Shown: one piece after another, positions 20,979 to 32,129 of the stretch
Position numbering within the stretch: the stretch's first letter is position 1
Layout: each line of letters opens with the position of its first letter
NCBI GenBank assembly: GCA_907163375.1
Contig: CAJQUW010015622.1
Coordinates: forward strand, 682,001-746,000
Direction: 5' to 3'
From: Prostheceraeus crozeri
Taxonomy: Eukaryota; Platyhelminthes; Polycladida; Euryleptidae
DNA length: 64,000 nt
The notes under the pieces: generated by a model
Databases searched by the model: none
Told to the model about the DNA's origin: nothing
The model's input: the letters and a program-made list of their open reading frames with translations, nothing else
Translations under genes and position numbers: made by a program

Positions 20979-21939
20979 CATCTTTGATGGACATTGATCA
21001 GCGCTGCTGGTCTTAATCAGGAGCGTGCGGTGGGTTTGTAAAGTTATCTGGAGTGCTGCTTTGTAGCACATGCTATGGAGTATCCAGTCCCACTCAACAG
21101 ATCATTTATAGTTCTCTGATTCGAAAGCTACACAGAAATAGATTCATTTCTTCTTTAGGGAAGTGTACATGAAACGAAATGCATAGCAGTTGTGAAGTTA
21201 GTTGAACAGTTTTGCCCACTGAGTTGCATTACTAATACGTTTTACGAGTCCAAGCAATCAAAACACAGCCCAAATCAGTGTCACGCCATCAGTTTTTCGT
21301 TTACTTTCGGCTCTGACAATGAGACGATCTTCCTAGCGTCGCGTGTTCTCCTATTGTACTGCTGTGTTCCCCTCAAGACAGCTATCAAACCGTCAGCTGC
21401 TGTTCAACAATAGGTCAAATTTGATTGGTAGTTGAGAGAGAGAGAGAGGGAAAGGGAATTACAAGCAGAAGATTTCATTTTCTACTGACTTAATTGTCAA
21501 ATTGCTGATCAGGCAATAAACGGGTTAATTAAGACAACAGATGGCACTAGCGCTGTGTTTCATAAAATAGTTGACATTAGTTAGAGCACATACGATGTGT
21601 ACGACATCATCTTTTAGGAAAATTAGACGGGCATTTGTTTGAAAAAAACGGATCCTCATTCATAGTAATAATTTTCACAAGGGAATCCAGAAAACATATG
21701 TTCGTCTTCGAGATCTGTTTTTGTTTTTCAAGATCTTTCGACCGCTCTACACGATCATTGTCAGGAAAGTGAGACGGTGCAACCAACAGATCACCAGGCA
21801 TGAGAAGCATCAACCAAGACATATAGAATAAAATAACTCTGAAGTCACAAAATAAATGAAAAGGTATGCTATTGTACAAAGATAGTAAGTAAGACTCTTA
21901 AACCAGAAATTACAAGAGAGAGTCAAAACTTAAACGAAT
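20979..21939. other. Intron; (GA)n run, nothing else recognised
   Basis: A short GA microsatellite at 21427-21445. A 90-codon minus frame at 21607-21879 shows no domain. No supported gene. Confidence 0.35.
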
Positions 21940-22260
21940 CGCACAAATGATATTCCGTCTTGTTCTGGGACTGAAGACGATGAGACCACACTGACTCCTT
22001 CAAAATTCGCCTTCTCCAACTGGGCTCCCTGTCCAATATCTCCATCTAGCTAGTTGCTACCCGATGGTTCGCCTCCACTGCATGCTGTACCACTTCCGAT
22101 CGGATCACATGCATATTGCGAATTGAACGGTGATGTTTCTTCCTACTTTCTTCCAAGGGACGTTAGGTCTCTCCCACATACATCCAATTGCATTCTTCTT
22201 CTCCGCACGGTATCTTGTAGACTGAACCCAGGATCTTGGGTGGTTCAGGTCTTTTGTTGA
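21940..22260 (+). mobile_element. Possible LINE reverse-transcriptase C-terminal scrap
   Basis: The plus strand reads R-R-I-A-Q-M-I-F-R-L-V-L-G-L-K, then R-L-L-Q-L-G-S-L and LPHTSNCILL in shifting frames. This loosely follows the post-RT region of CR1/L2-type LINEs (R-A-A-R-I-I-x-G, L-H-W-L-P). It is decayed with several frame changes, so this is a tentative call. Confidence 0.35.
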
Positions 22261-22290
22261 CTAGAATTGTTACGAACAGAATACTCCGGC

Positions 22291-23131
22291 CATAGATTAA
22301 GAAGTATATTAGGTAGAGTGGTAACTCAGCATTTATTAAATCCCCGATGTGTATCCAGTTTCGATTTCATTAAATGAACATGAGTCGATGCCAGGTCGAG
22401 ACCCAGTACCACCTGTGAGATATGCAGTTTTAACAAGTTTGGAGAAAGGTAATCGAATTTGACTGATAAGCAATACAGAATAAGGAATAGTATTCCACAA
22501 ATCCTCCATGTCACGTCAATTTGGAGAGGAAATGTAGTTTGTTAAATTGGCAATTCGATGGGTTACCATCGCTAAAAGCTCAGCTTTAGTATAGTAAGAT
22601 TATTTCTTTTATCGTGATCATATCACAAACTGCCACTATAGGAGCGAAACATCATAATCAAGGAAGCTTATCATGATTAACTTTAAAAGATGTTAATGGG
22701 TCCACATTACTATTCAGATTCAAGAAATGACGCCGTATGAATCATAAAATCATTTCGCTGAAAATTGAATTTAATACATGACATCTCAGCTAAGAAGCAC
22801 AATGAGATCTCAACTTTTCCTTGAAGACTAGCAGGAACTTGCATTATAATGCAGTTCATAAAAGTTCCTGGATCAGCTTAATTAAGATGCTTGTCAGCGA
22901 AAATTCATTCCTTTCGATATCCAACTTGTTTCATACTACTTATAAAGGGGCTTCATGTCGGTAGTACATAAATTTGCAAAAATTTAGCTTTTTAAAAACG
23001 GCTCAAATAAAGTTTTGAACCACAGGAACGTAATCTCCGTAAAAAAACTGAATCTTTTGATGTAAAAATTCTCACTGTATTCAGACACTTTTTTGAGTCG
23101 ACACTCTACCTATATATATACTTACTCTATG
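22291..23131 (+). mobile_element. 841-bp hAT-type MITE, copy 2
   Basis: Same ends and orientation as copy 1, and exactly the same length. Flanked by an exact 8-bp duplication ACTCCGGC (22283-22290 and 23132-23139). It lies about 1.3 kb from copy 1 in the same intron. Confidence 0.9.
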
Positions 23132-23351
23132 ACTCCGGCTGTATATCTATTTCTGTTCATAGTCATGTATCTTTAGTTACTTGCTCCATCATATCTTTGT
23201 ACATAGATTACATCTTTGCATAATATTTGAATTTCATAAGTTGTTAAGATGGCAATATAACTCTACATGAAGGCTTCTTCTTTCTCGCATTTTATGTTTG
23301 TGAAACAAGAAGAGAACGAAGCGCTGATACGGGTTTCATGGAAACACTAAC

Positions 23352-23416
23352 CTCAACTTCCCGAACAATAGAGGCTATCTTCTCGAACACTTCCTTCACA
23401 TTGCCAGAAAACCCTG
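23352..23416 (-). CDS. NF-kB-like gene: candidate mid-dimerisation-domain exon
   Basis: The minus strand reads GFSGNVKEVFEKIASIVREVE followed by a donor (GAG|gttagt) in phase 0. Joined to the next exon (VGLVVKAPRY) it gives a stretch that lines up without gaps over 28 positions with the G-G-V-W-E-G-F...V-F-K-T-P-K-Y segment of p50, sharing G, V, E, F, V, K, P and Y. The acceptor is unclear: possible AGs lie at about 23414-23426, without a pyrimidine tract, because the 3' end of an RTE LINE lies only about 20-30 bp upstream. The first half of the dimerisation domain was not found. This is the weakest exon of the gene. Confidence 0.42.
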
Positions 23417-23441
23417 CGCCGAAACCTTGCGTAGACTAGTG

Positions 23442-24230
23442 CTATCGACCGCCCCAAGCACAGAGTCTCCTTGTACCGTCGAGTCGGCTTTGACCTCTGG
23501 CGATATTCATAATGGTTATTCTCCACCTTGCCCGATCTTCTGCCTCTCTAGCCAGCTGGGATATAGGTTGTCCAGTTGCCTCGCGGACACTATCCAACCA
23601 GGTCCCTCGTGTTCTTCCTCTTCTCCGTCTGCCATCGATGCGATCAAGCATGATATCGCGCTCCAAGGACGAAGTACGGCGCTGCACGTGACCAAGGAAA
23701 CATAGAGTTGCCTCAGGAATCTTGGCTTGAAGAGGCTTTGATGGTTTGATCTCGTTGAGGACTGAGATGTTGGTTCTCCTTGCTGTCCGCGGAATGCGGC
23801 GCATTCTCCTCCAGCACCACATGTCAAAGATGTCAATCCGCTTGACTTCAGATTTTACGAAGAGTGCAACTCTCAGCATCATAACGGTTATTGGAAACAC
23901 AAGCGTCTCAACCAACTTCATCTTCGTCGCTAGAGTAATGCCGTGATCTTTCCAGATCTTCGTCAAGTTCATCACTGCCTTCTTATCCATCGTGATTCTT
24001 CTTAAAAATTTCTTGGTTGTCCCTAGCATCATCGCACACCGCTGCACTCAAAAAACACGAACTTGTGCACAACTTTTACGATCGCAAATCAGTCGAGGTT
24101 GGTAGCCACGATCTTGGTTTTCTTGAGGTTGAGAAATAAATCGAATGTTTTCTCATTCCCAGCCTTCAACTTTTCTAGCCCATCTTGTTGCTCTTCTTTG
24201 GAGGACTAATACTGTGTCTTTATATCGGGA
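23442..24230 (-). mobile_element. RTE/BovB-like LINE, 5'-truncated 3' part
   Basis: The minus frame 24047-23442 (201 codons) matches the C-terminal region of RTE/BovB-type ORFs: a D-M-W-C-W-R-R block, ARRTNISVLNEIKP, FLGHVQRRTSSLERDIML, RRRRGRTRGTWLD and R-E-A-T-G-Q-P-I-S-Q-L. Just upstream, about 24138-24098, is LLNLKKTKIVATNLD from the palm/thumb of the reverse transcriptase in another frame, so one frameshift separates them. The endonuclease and most of the RT are missing. The body is otherwise open, suggesting a fairly young insertion. Confidence 0.85.
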
Positions 24231-24974
24231 GTCACAATTCTGACAAAATATTAGTTCAGACTATAATTGCTGTGACAGCTGATGTATGATGGTGAGGGCT
24301 TGATCCCAGGGTTTGCAAAAGGCTTTGATAGTAGATAACCTGAGGTTGTAGGTTCGAGTCCTACCAGTCGGACATCTTCTGCATCTTTTGATCTATTGTT
24401 TATCTGCTTTCATTCATTGTTAATTCCTAACAATATGTCATTACTGCAAGGTGTCACACACTGTGATGTATTGGACAGTCATCAGACGTTCAAGTCGATT
24501 AATATCTAGAACGGGAAAACGACCCTGCCTCCAAAACAATACAACATGTATAACAACACGCAATTGATAACTAGAAGCCAAAGAAAAGTGCAAATTGACA
24601 GTTAGAAAACTAATTCTCCACAGTATTAAGCCGTGAACTAGATGCGAACTTTTACGAAATTGCTGATAGACAAAGTGTACAGCGAATAATTCTAAGGTGG
24701 CTGAATCCGTTTTAGTTCGACCTAGACGAAGATGCTGTTATTAGATAGAAGCCATGAGATGACCAGGAGAATCACTGGGAAATCAATGCCCACTTGTGCA
24801 GCTACCTTGTCGCCTTGATGCACGTCGGGTGACTGCTTTTTTTGAATACAGACTTTCATAACTAAAGGAGAACACGCTATTGTATTGTATCAATTCATTA
24901 TGAATGCTTTATCGTACCGAAAAATCGTGGTGACAATAGCGGTGATCAAAAACCGGTAATATAAGACATCTTAC
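24231..24974. other. Intron with a tRNA-like B-box scrap
   Basis: At 24343-24368 a TGTAGGTTCGAGTCCTACC hairpin is a perfect tRNA T-arm or B box, but no matching 5' half is seen; a decayed SINE or tRNA pseudogene. The missing first half of the NF-kB dimerisation domain is expected here, yet I could not find it. Confidence 0.4.
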
Positions 24975-25079
24975 TTGAATCCATGACAATATTACTTTTC
25001 CATTCGAGGGTTTGGTTTGTTCCTTCCAAATGCAATTGGAACCGAAAGATAACTCGATCGGTCTTCATGTTTCCACCAC
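24975..25079 (-). CDS. NF-kB-like gene: end of Rel N-terminal domain
   Basis: A 105-bp exon, acceptor GTTTTAG and donor TTCAA|gtaaga. It encodes GGGNMKTDRVIFRFQLHLEG and LEWKSNIVMDS. This corresponds to the strand V-R-L-x-F-x-V-F-x-x-x-x-x-x-F-T and the following P-V-V-S-x-x-I-Y-D-x-K of NF-kB proteins, where the N-terminal immunoglobulin-like domain passes into the dimerisation domain. It completes the Gly codon of the exon at 25142 and ends in phase 1. The usual P-V-V-S motif is replaced by K-S-N-I-V, so the protein is divergent. Confidence 0.7.
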
Positions 25080-25141
25080 CTAAAACATATTCGATGAGCT
25101 TCAAGAACAGGTGATCAAACATTGAGAAATGTTCATTTTAC

Positions 25142-25197
25142 CTGCTGTTTGAGCAGCCTTGTCTTTTTTGACACGAATAACACCAACTGACGTAAGC
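25142..25197 (-). CDS. NF-kB-like gene: Rel N-terminal domain, G-I-x-x-V-K-K exon
   Basis: A 56-bp exon, acceptor TCTGTTTTAG and donor CAGCAG|gtaaaa. It encodes LTSVGVIRVKKDKAAQTA, matching the N-L-G-I-x-x-V-K-K-K-D helix-leading segment of Rel domains. It needs two bases from the preceding exon (phase 2) and ends in phase 1. The long insert region of p50 that follows this segment is almost absent: only about five residues separate it from the next strand, as in shorter Rel proteins. Confidence 0.68.
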
Positions 25198-27647
25198 CTA
25201 AAACAGAAAACTTTCACATAAACGTTGTCTCTTGATCTCAAGAGCTGCTAAAATTGAAGGAGAAACTATGAAGAGGACATAAAGAATTTCCAGTCAGAAA
25301 TACTCAACATCATGAAAATCAAGCACGTAGTCCTAGTGAATGGGGACAAATTGGGACGTCAAACTCCCACTTCAGTGAGACATCGTTGAAGACTACTCCG
25401 TTATCGAGTTTATGAAATAGCATTTTTAATAGTCATTAAATCATTTATATTTATTATCATATAATTTTTTTTGCTCGCGACACTTGTGGTCGGTGATACA
25501 TACCTAGTCTCGGAGACTCACCAAGTCTCTGGGAGACCTAGGTGCATTCGGAGGATATGTGTACTCTCGAGAAGCCCTGCTTTCTGCAGTTTGTGAATTG
25601 CATGGCTTCCTGGCAGTCTGCGGAGGTAGCCCTTCAACTTTGGAGTTATTGCTCCAAGCGTGCCTATGACAATTGGTACGACTTCAGCTTTCGCTTTCCA
25701 TAGTCTTTGCAATTCCTATAATAATAGTTATCATAATATTATTAGAATTTTTATAATATTAATAAATATGGTAAGTAGGCCTACTGTGTTTTTATTGATT
25801 ATTAATATGTTTCAACATTTTTAAATTTCATGTTTTTGCGCTTTTCCCTAAACTAATTGGATGGATTGGTCGCATCTGTTTTACTTCATTTTAAGAGAAA
25901 CTTGCAGATGCAGAAAATCGGATACAACACCAATGAGGTTAAAAACGTAGGCATATTTGTGTGTTTTACAAAAACTTGTCTTTTACAAAAATAATAAATA
26001 ATTCAAATAAAAATATTCTCAGTCTTTAATGAAGTTATCGCCTAAATTTTCGTCCAATAGAATGATAACATAATCAGAACTAACGCATGTAATTCTTCGA
26101 AAGATGTCTGCATTTGATAAGACAACTGAGCGAGGACAACTTAATGTTTGGAAGCTTCTATGAAGATAATTTAACAATCGCTCCCCGATGAAACATGCCA
26201 TGATAGCAAGAAATAATCTATTCGGCCCGACCGACACATTGTTTCATTGCTAATACACACGTTTCCAAGAAACAGACGCTCAGGGCGATATTTAGTTATG
26301 CAGCTTTTGGACTCAGTTGTATAATCTTCGTTGCTTCTATGGATAACAATGACCTTGCTCAAATGAGAGCAACTAAATTTGATTTATCTGTCAATTAAAT
26401 TTAATTGCAGTAGAAAACAATCAATTACGACACTAAAGCCTAGACTTAGACTTTACAATTTCAGCGAAGCTTTGTGCAAAAACTAGTGCGCATTTTTTGA
26501 CATAATAACCTCAATAACTTCTCTCAACTTCGAAGTCATAATCATATTAATATTCATCAAATAAAATGAAATTTGAAAAGTAATTAATGAATTTCACAAG
26601 TTTAGAGTAATTTATTTTCCAAGCAAAAAGGCATTCCACTTTATCGAATCAAGTTTCTGATTATTTGTATTACTGTCATGCTACTTCAATGGCACGAATT
26701 TTCAAAGACAAGGTAACCTGATGTTCGAACTGGCTATTGTTATGAAGTAATCACTTTTAATAATTGTTTAGTCTGCCTAATACAAATATCTATAAATTCA
26801 GCACATTTCTATTATGATGTTCTCATAACCATTCAGCAGAATTCTTTCAATTGTCATTAAGCGAAAAAATAATTATTGCGAATTTATTTGGGTCATTCCA
26901 CAAAAAAACGACAGATTTCGGGAAAAGTGTGGCGAAGGTTCTTGGATTTTCATCAAACTTTAACAGCTGATTGTTCTTGGTAGGAAACTGACAGAAATCA
27001 AATATTTACGTCTAACTCGTCATACTCTCCGAGCTACAGCCTTCTGAAGAAGACTATGCTCGACAAAAACAATCTTCTATCTTCAATTTTTTTAAATTTC
27101 CGTACTTTTGAAGACCTATATCTCAAACACTACATAAGCTATCGTCGCAATGTTTTATATGCGTATCATACTAGTGTAGGTTAGTATGCATATCAATTTT
27201 CAGCCCAATATCATCATTCAATCGTGAGATACAGCTTCTCAAAGTTGACTAAAATTTTAGGCATCCTTTTTTAAATTCAAAACTAGCTCAATTCCATGGG
27301 CAAAATTCATCCTGAAGATGTACTCCAAACTCAATGATTTTTTCACTATGCATTATGCATAATAGCTGATAAGAGCTAGTACCAATAGAAAGCTTCTATT
27401 GCAAGTCGTTGTCGAACTGGAAGTCGACGAAATTTGATTTTTTTTGAAAAATAGCAAAAATGGCCATTTTTGATGATCATTTCCCGTTGACTGACTACTC
27501 CGATTTACGTGAAAGTTTTTGTCAACCACACTATGAAGCTGATAATTAACATACTCAAAGCTGAACCTGCGCTTGGCTTCGTTTAGCAGCTAGAGCACTT
27601 AGAATTATCACTTATTTTTTCATATTCTACTCTTAAAAGTTTATAAG
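25198..27647. other. NF-kB intron, with one LINE C-terminal scrap
   Basis: Apart from the piece at 25518-25712, no coding feature is supported. The stretch around 26890-27560 (starting GGGTCATTCCAC) has the look of an interspersed repeat, but no partner end was found. Frames at 26019-26362 lack any recognisable motif. Confidence 0.4.
25518..25712 (-). mobile_element. Non-LTR retrotransposon ORF C-terminal fragment
   Basis: The minus strand encodes M-Q-R-L-W-K-A-K-A-E-V-V-P-I-V-I-G-T-L-G-A-I, then a basic stretch and LLESTHILRMHLGLP. The motif L-W-x-x-x-x-x-V-x-P-V-V-x-G-x-L-G is a frequent C-terminal block of LINE-type ORFs across invertebrates and lower vertebrates. I recall it from such proteins but cannot assign a clade. 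Only this scrap remains. Confidence 0.55.
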
Positions 27648-27649
27648 TA

Positions 27650-29564
27650 CAGTAGACTCCGCCTATTGTGGACAGCCGTATATTGTGGACAGGTTACCAC
27701 GGACGGAATTTTGCCCTAGTGAAATCCGCCGGATAATGTGGACAGCCGTCGTCTATTGTGGACACGTCATTGAGGCTATTTTTGACATATGGTTTTCCCA
27801 AAATTTATTTATTTTACATACATACCACTGCATACTCTAAAACTGTTTCTACACTTGATGAGCAAGCGATCTGCTTTCAAGCGATTCGACAAATCGACGT
27901 CGGAGAAAGTGGATCTCCTCGATCGCTTCAACGAGCTCAAGAAGGAATTCCCCAACATCGGCGTCCGTCAGGCGGCAGAACGATTAACTGTGTCGAAGAG
28001 CTTCCTCCACAAAATCATAAAGCAAGAAGCAGAGATTCGCCTTCATGTGACTGAAGATGGTGCTAGCCGAGCGAAGCGCAAGAGACACGGGAAGGATGTG
28101 GACGTTGAGAAGGCTCTCATGGACATCTACAACTGGGCCAAAAGCAAGAACATCCCACTTAACGGTCAAATATTGATGGAGAAGATCGCTGAAGAAGCGG
28201 GTGTGGAGGATTTCAAAGCGACTGATGGTTGGTTCTCAAGATGGAAGAATAGGAACGGCATCGTTTTTGCCACTCTGCGGGGAGAAGCAGCGGAGGCGTA
28301 CACATCAGGCGCGGAAGCTTTTCTGAAGAACGAGTGGCCCGAATTGCAACGCCGATTTCACCGGAAGGACATCTTCAATGCGGACGAAACCGGGATCTAC
28401 TTCCGTGCTCTCCCAGATTCGACCTACGTGAGAGAACAGTCGAAGAGGACCACCAAAGGTTTCAAGACGGCCAAGGACCGGATTACAGCTCTGTTCACGT
28501 GCAGTCTGGAAGGCGAGAAGCTTCCTCTTCTCATTATTGGCCAGTCCAAATCCCTACGCTGCTTCAAAGGTGTCCGTCAGATGCCCTCTGTCAACTACAA
28601 GTCCAGCCGGAATGCCTGGATGACGGGGCCGATTTGGGAGGGCTTCATCCGAGACCTCGACCGGGACATGGAACGACAAGGCCGCAAAATCCTGATGCTC
28701 GCCGACAACTGCAGCGCTCATGTGCCTGTTCCCGGGCTCAAGAATGTGACCGTGCGATTTCTACCCGCGAACACGACCTCCGTGTTACAACCCTGCGACC
28801 AAGGAATTATTCGGTCCATGAAAGCAATCTTCCGAACAAATCTCCGCCGGAGAATCCTGGAACTGATCGAGACAATGGAAGATGACGACAAGATCTCAGC
28901 TCATGAGGTGATGAAAAAGGTAGACATGCTTCAGGCCATGGAAATGCTGGCTGCCGCTTGGAAGGCTGTGAAGACGGAGACCCTCATCAATTGCTGGCGC
29001 AAAGGAGGATTCTCCAAAGATCAGGAAGCCGAAGCTCAAGTTCAGGAAACCCAAGACGTGACAGAGGAGCTCTTCCTCAACTGGGTGGAAATGGACGATG
29101 AAGTGGAAGTCGCGGATGAAACCACAGCTGATGAAGTGACTCGACAGCTCGCCCAAGTTGTGGCTGACGCCAAGAACCAAAAAGGAGAATCCGCTACGGC
29201 TAGCGACGACGAGAACGATGAGCCAGAGCCGGGCGCTTCGGCAAAGTTGATGCGGTCCGCCTTGGAGGTGCTCGAGCGGGGATACCGGCAGCAGGGATTC
29301 AAGTCAACGGCTTCAGTGCGTGCATGGAAGCCTTCAGAGACCAGTTGCGCCGTAAGTTCCCACCGAAACAGACCAAGCTCACAGACTTATTTTGATAATA
29401 TTATGTACAAGTACATACATATTTTGATACACAATAGTACTGTATTTGATATGCAAAAAAATTGTCTTACATGGTATTTTGGCTTTTACTTTTTAGAGGG
29501 GTATTTCGGTTATTGTGGACAGTTGCTCCTGGCCCGAGGTGTCCACAATAAGCGGAGTCTACTG
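27650..29564 (+). mobile_element. Tigger/pogo DNA transposon, near intact
   Basis: The ends CAGTAGACTCCGCCTATTG and CAGTAGACTCCGCTTATTG (one mismatch) are flanked by TA (27648-27649 and 29565-29566). The length of 1915 bp suits Tigger elements. The left end carries four TATTGTGGACA-like boxes (27664, 27681, 27734, 27754); the right has one at 29511 and one inverted at 29539-29550. These are likely transposase-binding sites. Confidence 0.93.
27858..29395 (+). CDS. Tigger transposase (CENP-B-type HTH, DDE)
   Basis: The start is taken at MSKRSAFKRFDKS because the conserved N-terminal helix-turn-helix begins there; the frame is open further upstream. Residues ~1-60 are a Psq-like HTH (VRQAAERLTVSKSFLHKII). 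Residues ~75-140 are a CENP-B-type HTH (WFSRWKNRNGI). The DDE core has NADETGIYF (first Asp), LMLADNCSAH (second Asp) and TSVLQPCDQGI (third Asp). No stop interrupts it. Near the end the family-typical tail FRDQLRRKFPPKQTKLTDLF, with its stop at 29393-29395, is found in another frame. So a single small indel near 29280-29300 throws the last ~35 codons off, and the open frame instead runs on to 29567. The core looks functional. Confidence 0.88.
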
Positions 29565-29566
29565 TA

Positions 29567-32120
29567 GTATATATTATATGTCCGATTGGGACTATTATTT
29601 TTACCAGTCTTTACTCAGATTAAATGCAACTTTGTTTGTTTCCAATTTTATTGCAGATAAACCATTTTGACGACATAAGACATCGTCTACATTGTGATAT
29701 CACAGTGGCAAGCTCTTGCGTTATCTCTCCAGTCTGTAGAAATAAATGTAAATGCATTTATGAATCAATAGGCTATATTATCCACAGCTCAACACGGTCT
29801 CCATGAACTCCATTTACTTACGGAGTCTTTTCGCATAGTTTTCTAGAAAAAGTCGCAAGGCATCCTTGTCCAATTCAATGAATGCTTGATAAGCCTTTCT
29901 TTTGATTGCTACCCAAATTAAAAAATCACGTTGACTTATGTATGGAGTTCTGCATGGCCACTTCACGGAATTTGGTCCGTAGCCTATCCAACTACGAGGA
30001 AATGTTTGGTCCAGGAAGGATATTGCCTCCTTGCTCCAAAGCGGAGGCGCTCAAAAAATTTGCTTTTAGCGAAGGTGTGGAGCAGCGTGCCGCTTAACAA
30101 ACTTTCAAATGTGTAGTTCGGTCAATTTCAGAAACAAATTTTATCTCTGAAAATTAAACTGTTCAATCACTACGATGATTTCCTGACACTTCCCATTTAT
30201 CTACTCGTTAGTTTTCCAGTAAATTCATGTCAAAGATGCAAGATAACGACATGGCTGCCAATTCACGCTTTCTGTGTATCTGAGAGACAGAACGGAGCTC
30301 ATGAGACAGGAGGTTCGTTGTGGTTGGCTGGTATGATGAACCTGTAGCATGCAAGCTGACAAATCTCTGTGAATCTCTAAATGGACTGAAGAGATATATA
30401 TTCTTGAAGAGAATATATCGAATGGTCATAAAATGAAATATTTGTGGTCAATATGCGACACACTCACTCCTACGGAAGGCAAAAAACGACAACAGATTGT
30501 ACTATGAGACTGAGTTCGCTGTTTATTAGCTGTCAGGTTCTAAAATGTTCAGTTGCTACAAGCATCAGAAGCATGCGTAATTTTACGAAAGAAAGATGCC
30601 GATGCTGAAGTCGAATACTAAAAGTTATTTTGATTATATGGAAAATCAATAGTTAGACTAACTAAAGCAGCTGACTTAGCTGATTCAGCTCTCTTCACTT
30701 TCTAGTCATGCATCACATGGCAACTATCAAATAATAAAGACTGTCTGATTTTGAACTGTTCCTTCAACATGGTGTATCTTAGATTATCTACTTTATATAT
30801 TCCTTTAAAATTTTCATACAACACTGTGACTCGTCAGTTTAAAATGAGCTCGTCCAATTCTATTACACGGCATTTTTTCAGTCTTTCGTCCTTCTGAAAG
30901 GTGCAGAAGGCATGCTCTTTGCGATCGCCCGTTTTGTTATTACACTTGTAGGCTATTCGCAGCATTGTTCAATTTTGGCGATTTTGTACATGTTCAGAGA
31001 ACATAAACAAGTGACTTCCTTTTCACTCTTTCCCGTGAGTTGATCGTCCTATGCATAGCTGATTCGTCACGTACCATGCTGGCAGTGGCGTATCAGGTCA
31101 TTAGCAGATATGACGTCATCACGTCTCCTTAAGTTAATAATTGCGATTAATTGAGACATCAGATGCTCGTCTAAGTTAGTAAGATTGACTAGGGATAGAA
31201 TGAAGTAGCCATTGTGACAAGGTTGAATATTTGACCGAACTTCACTTTTAAGGAATGTTCTTGCCGTGCCTCCTTATTGGCGTGATAGCCCTTGCCTTTT
31301 ACATTACGCTTTGAATTTTATTACTTTTTTTAGATCTTTTGAATGTGTGTAGATGTCCACATGTTCAGTAAGTAATGACATTGATATTACATTCGAAATT
31401 TCGAATTGTTGGAAATTGTTAAGTCATTGCAATTTGCGTCATTACTGAGACAACATGACATTTGACACAGAACGAAAAGCTATCATCGCAGGATGATATA
31501 CGAATGTACAAGTATTATTATTATACGACAGCAGTCAGAAAATCTCACCCATTTGGAAAGAACTGAAAACCACAATCTGAAAAAACGGTAAAATGCGCCA
31601 AGAATCTCCGTTTTGTGGACAACATCTTTCTTCCAAGACATAGCCCACAAATAACAGCAACAGGTTATGAAAGCACTGTGACTGAGAGGTTTTTTTTAAA
31701 TAATCGTCCACATGCATCGACACAAACCATGTCGACTGAATTTGGTGTTAGTTAAAATTCTCTTCTCTGAGTAAGCATGCCTAGAGCAGGTGACCACAAT
31801 CGTTCAATATTTGAGTGAAGAGGACATGGCTCGACTAGTGTTTGCTGTGTAAAACTTTTGGGAAGCGTTCCTGATCTGTTCAACTTCATTCAACCGACGA
31901 AGCACAAATGTAGCTTCTGGTGAGACAGTCAACCCCATGGCATCAAGCAAGAGCTATCTCTTCACTGTCCGAAGGTCGTTGTTTTGGATTGAGTATGGAG
32001 AGGTGATGTTATGGGCCCCTTCTTTTTTTCAAGGCAACGTCGATTGTGATAATTATCTCGACATGTTAAAAGTTTTTGCTGTTCCATATCTTCGTCAAAA
32101 GCGAATTTTGAGCACATGAT
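29567..32120. other. Intron; one decayed Tc1/mariner-type scrap
   Basis: No gene recognised. At 31961-32110 (+) the reading M-L-W-A-P-S-F-F-Q-G-N-V, then NYLDMLKVFAVPYL, resembles the GPFFFxGxVxxxNYLxML segment of Tc1/mariner-type DDE enzymes. It lies directly before the LINE. The remainder is AT-rich with no support for features. Confidence 0.4.
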
Positions 32121-32129
32121 ATGACATGA

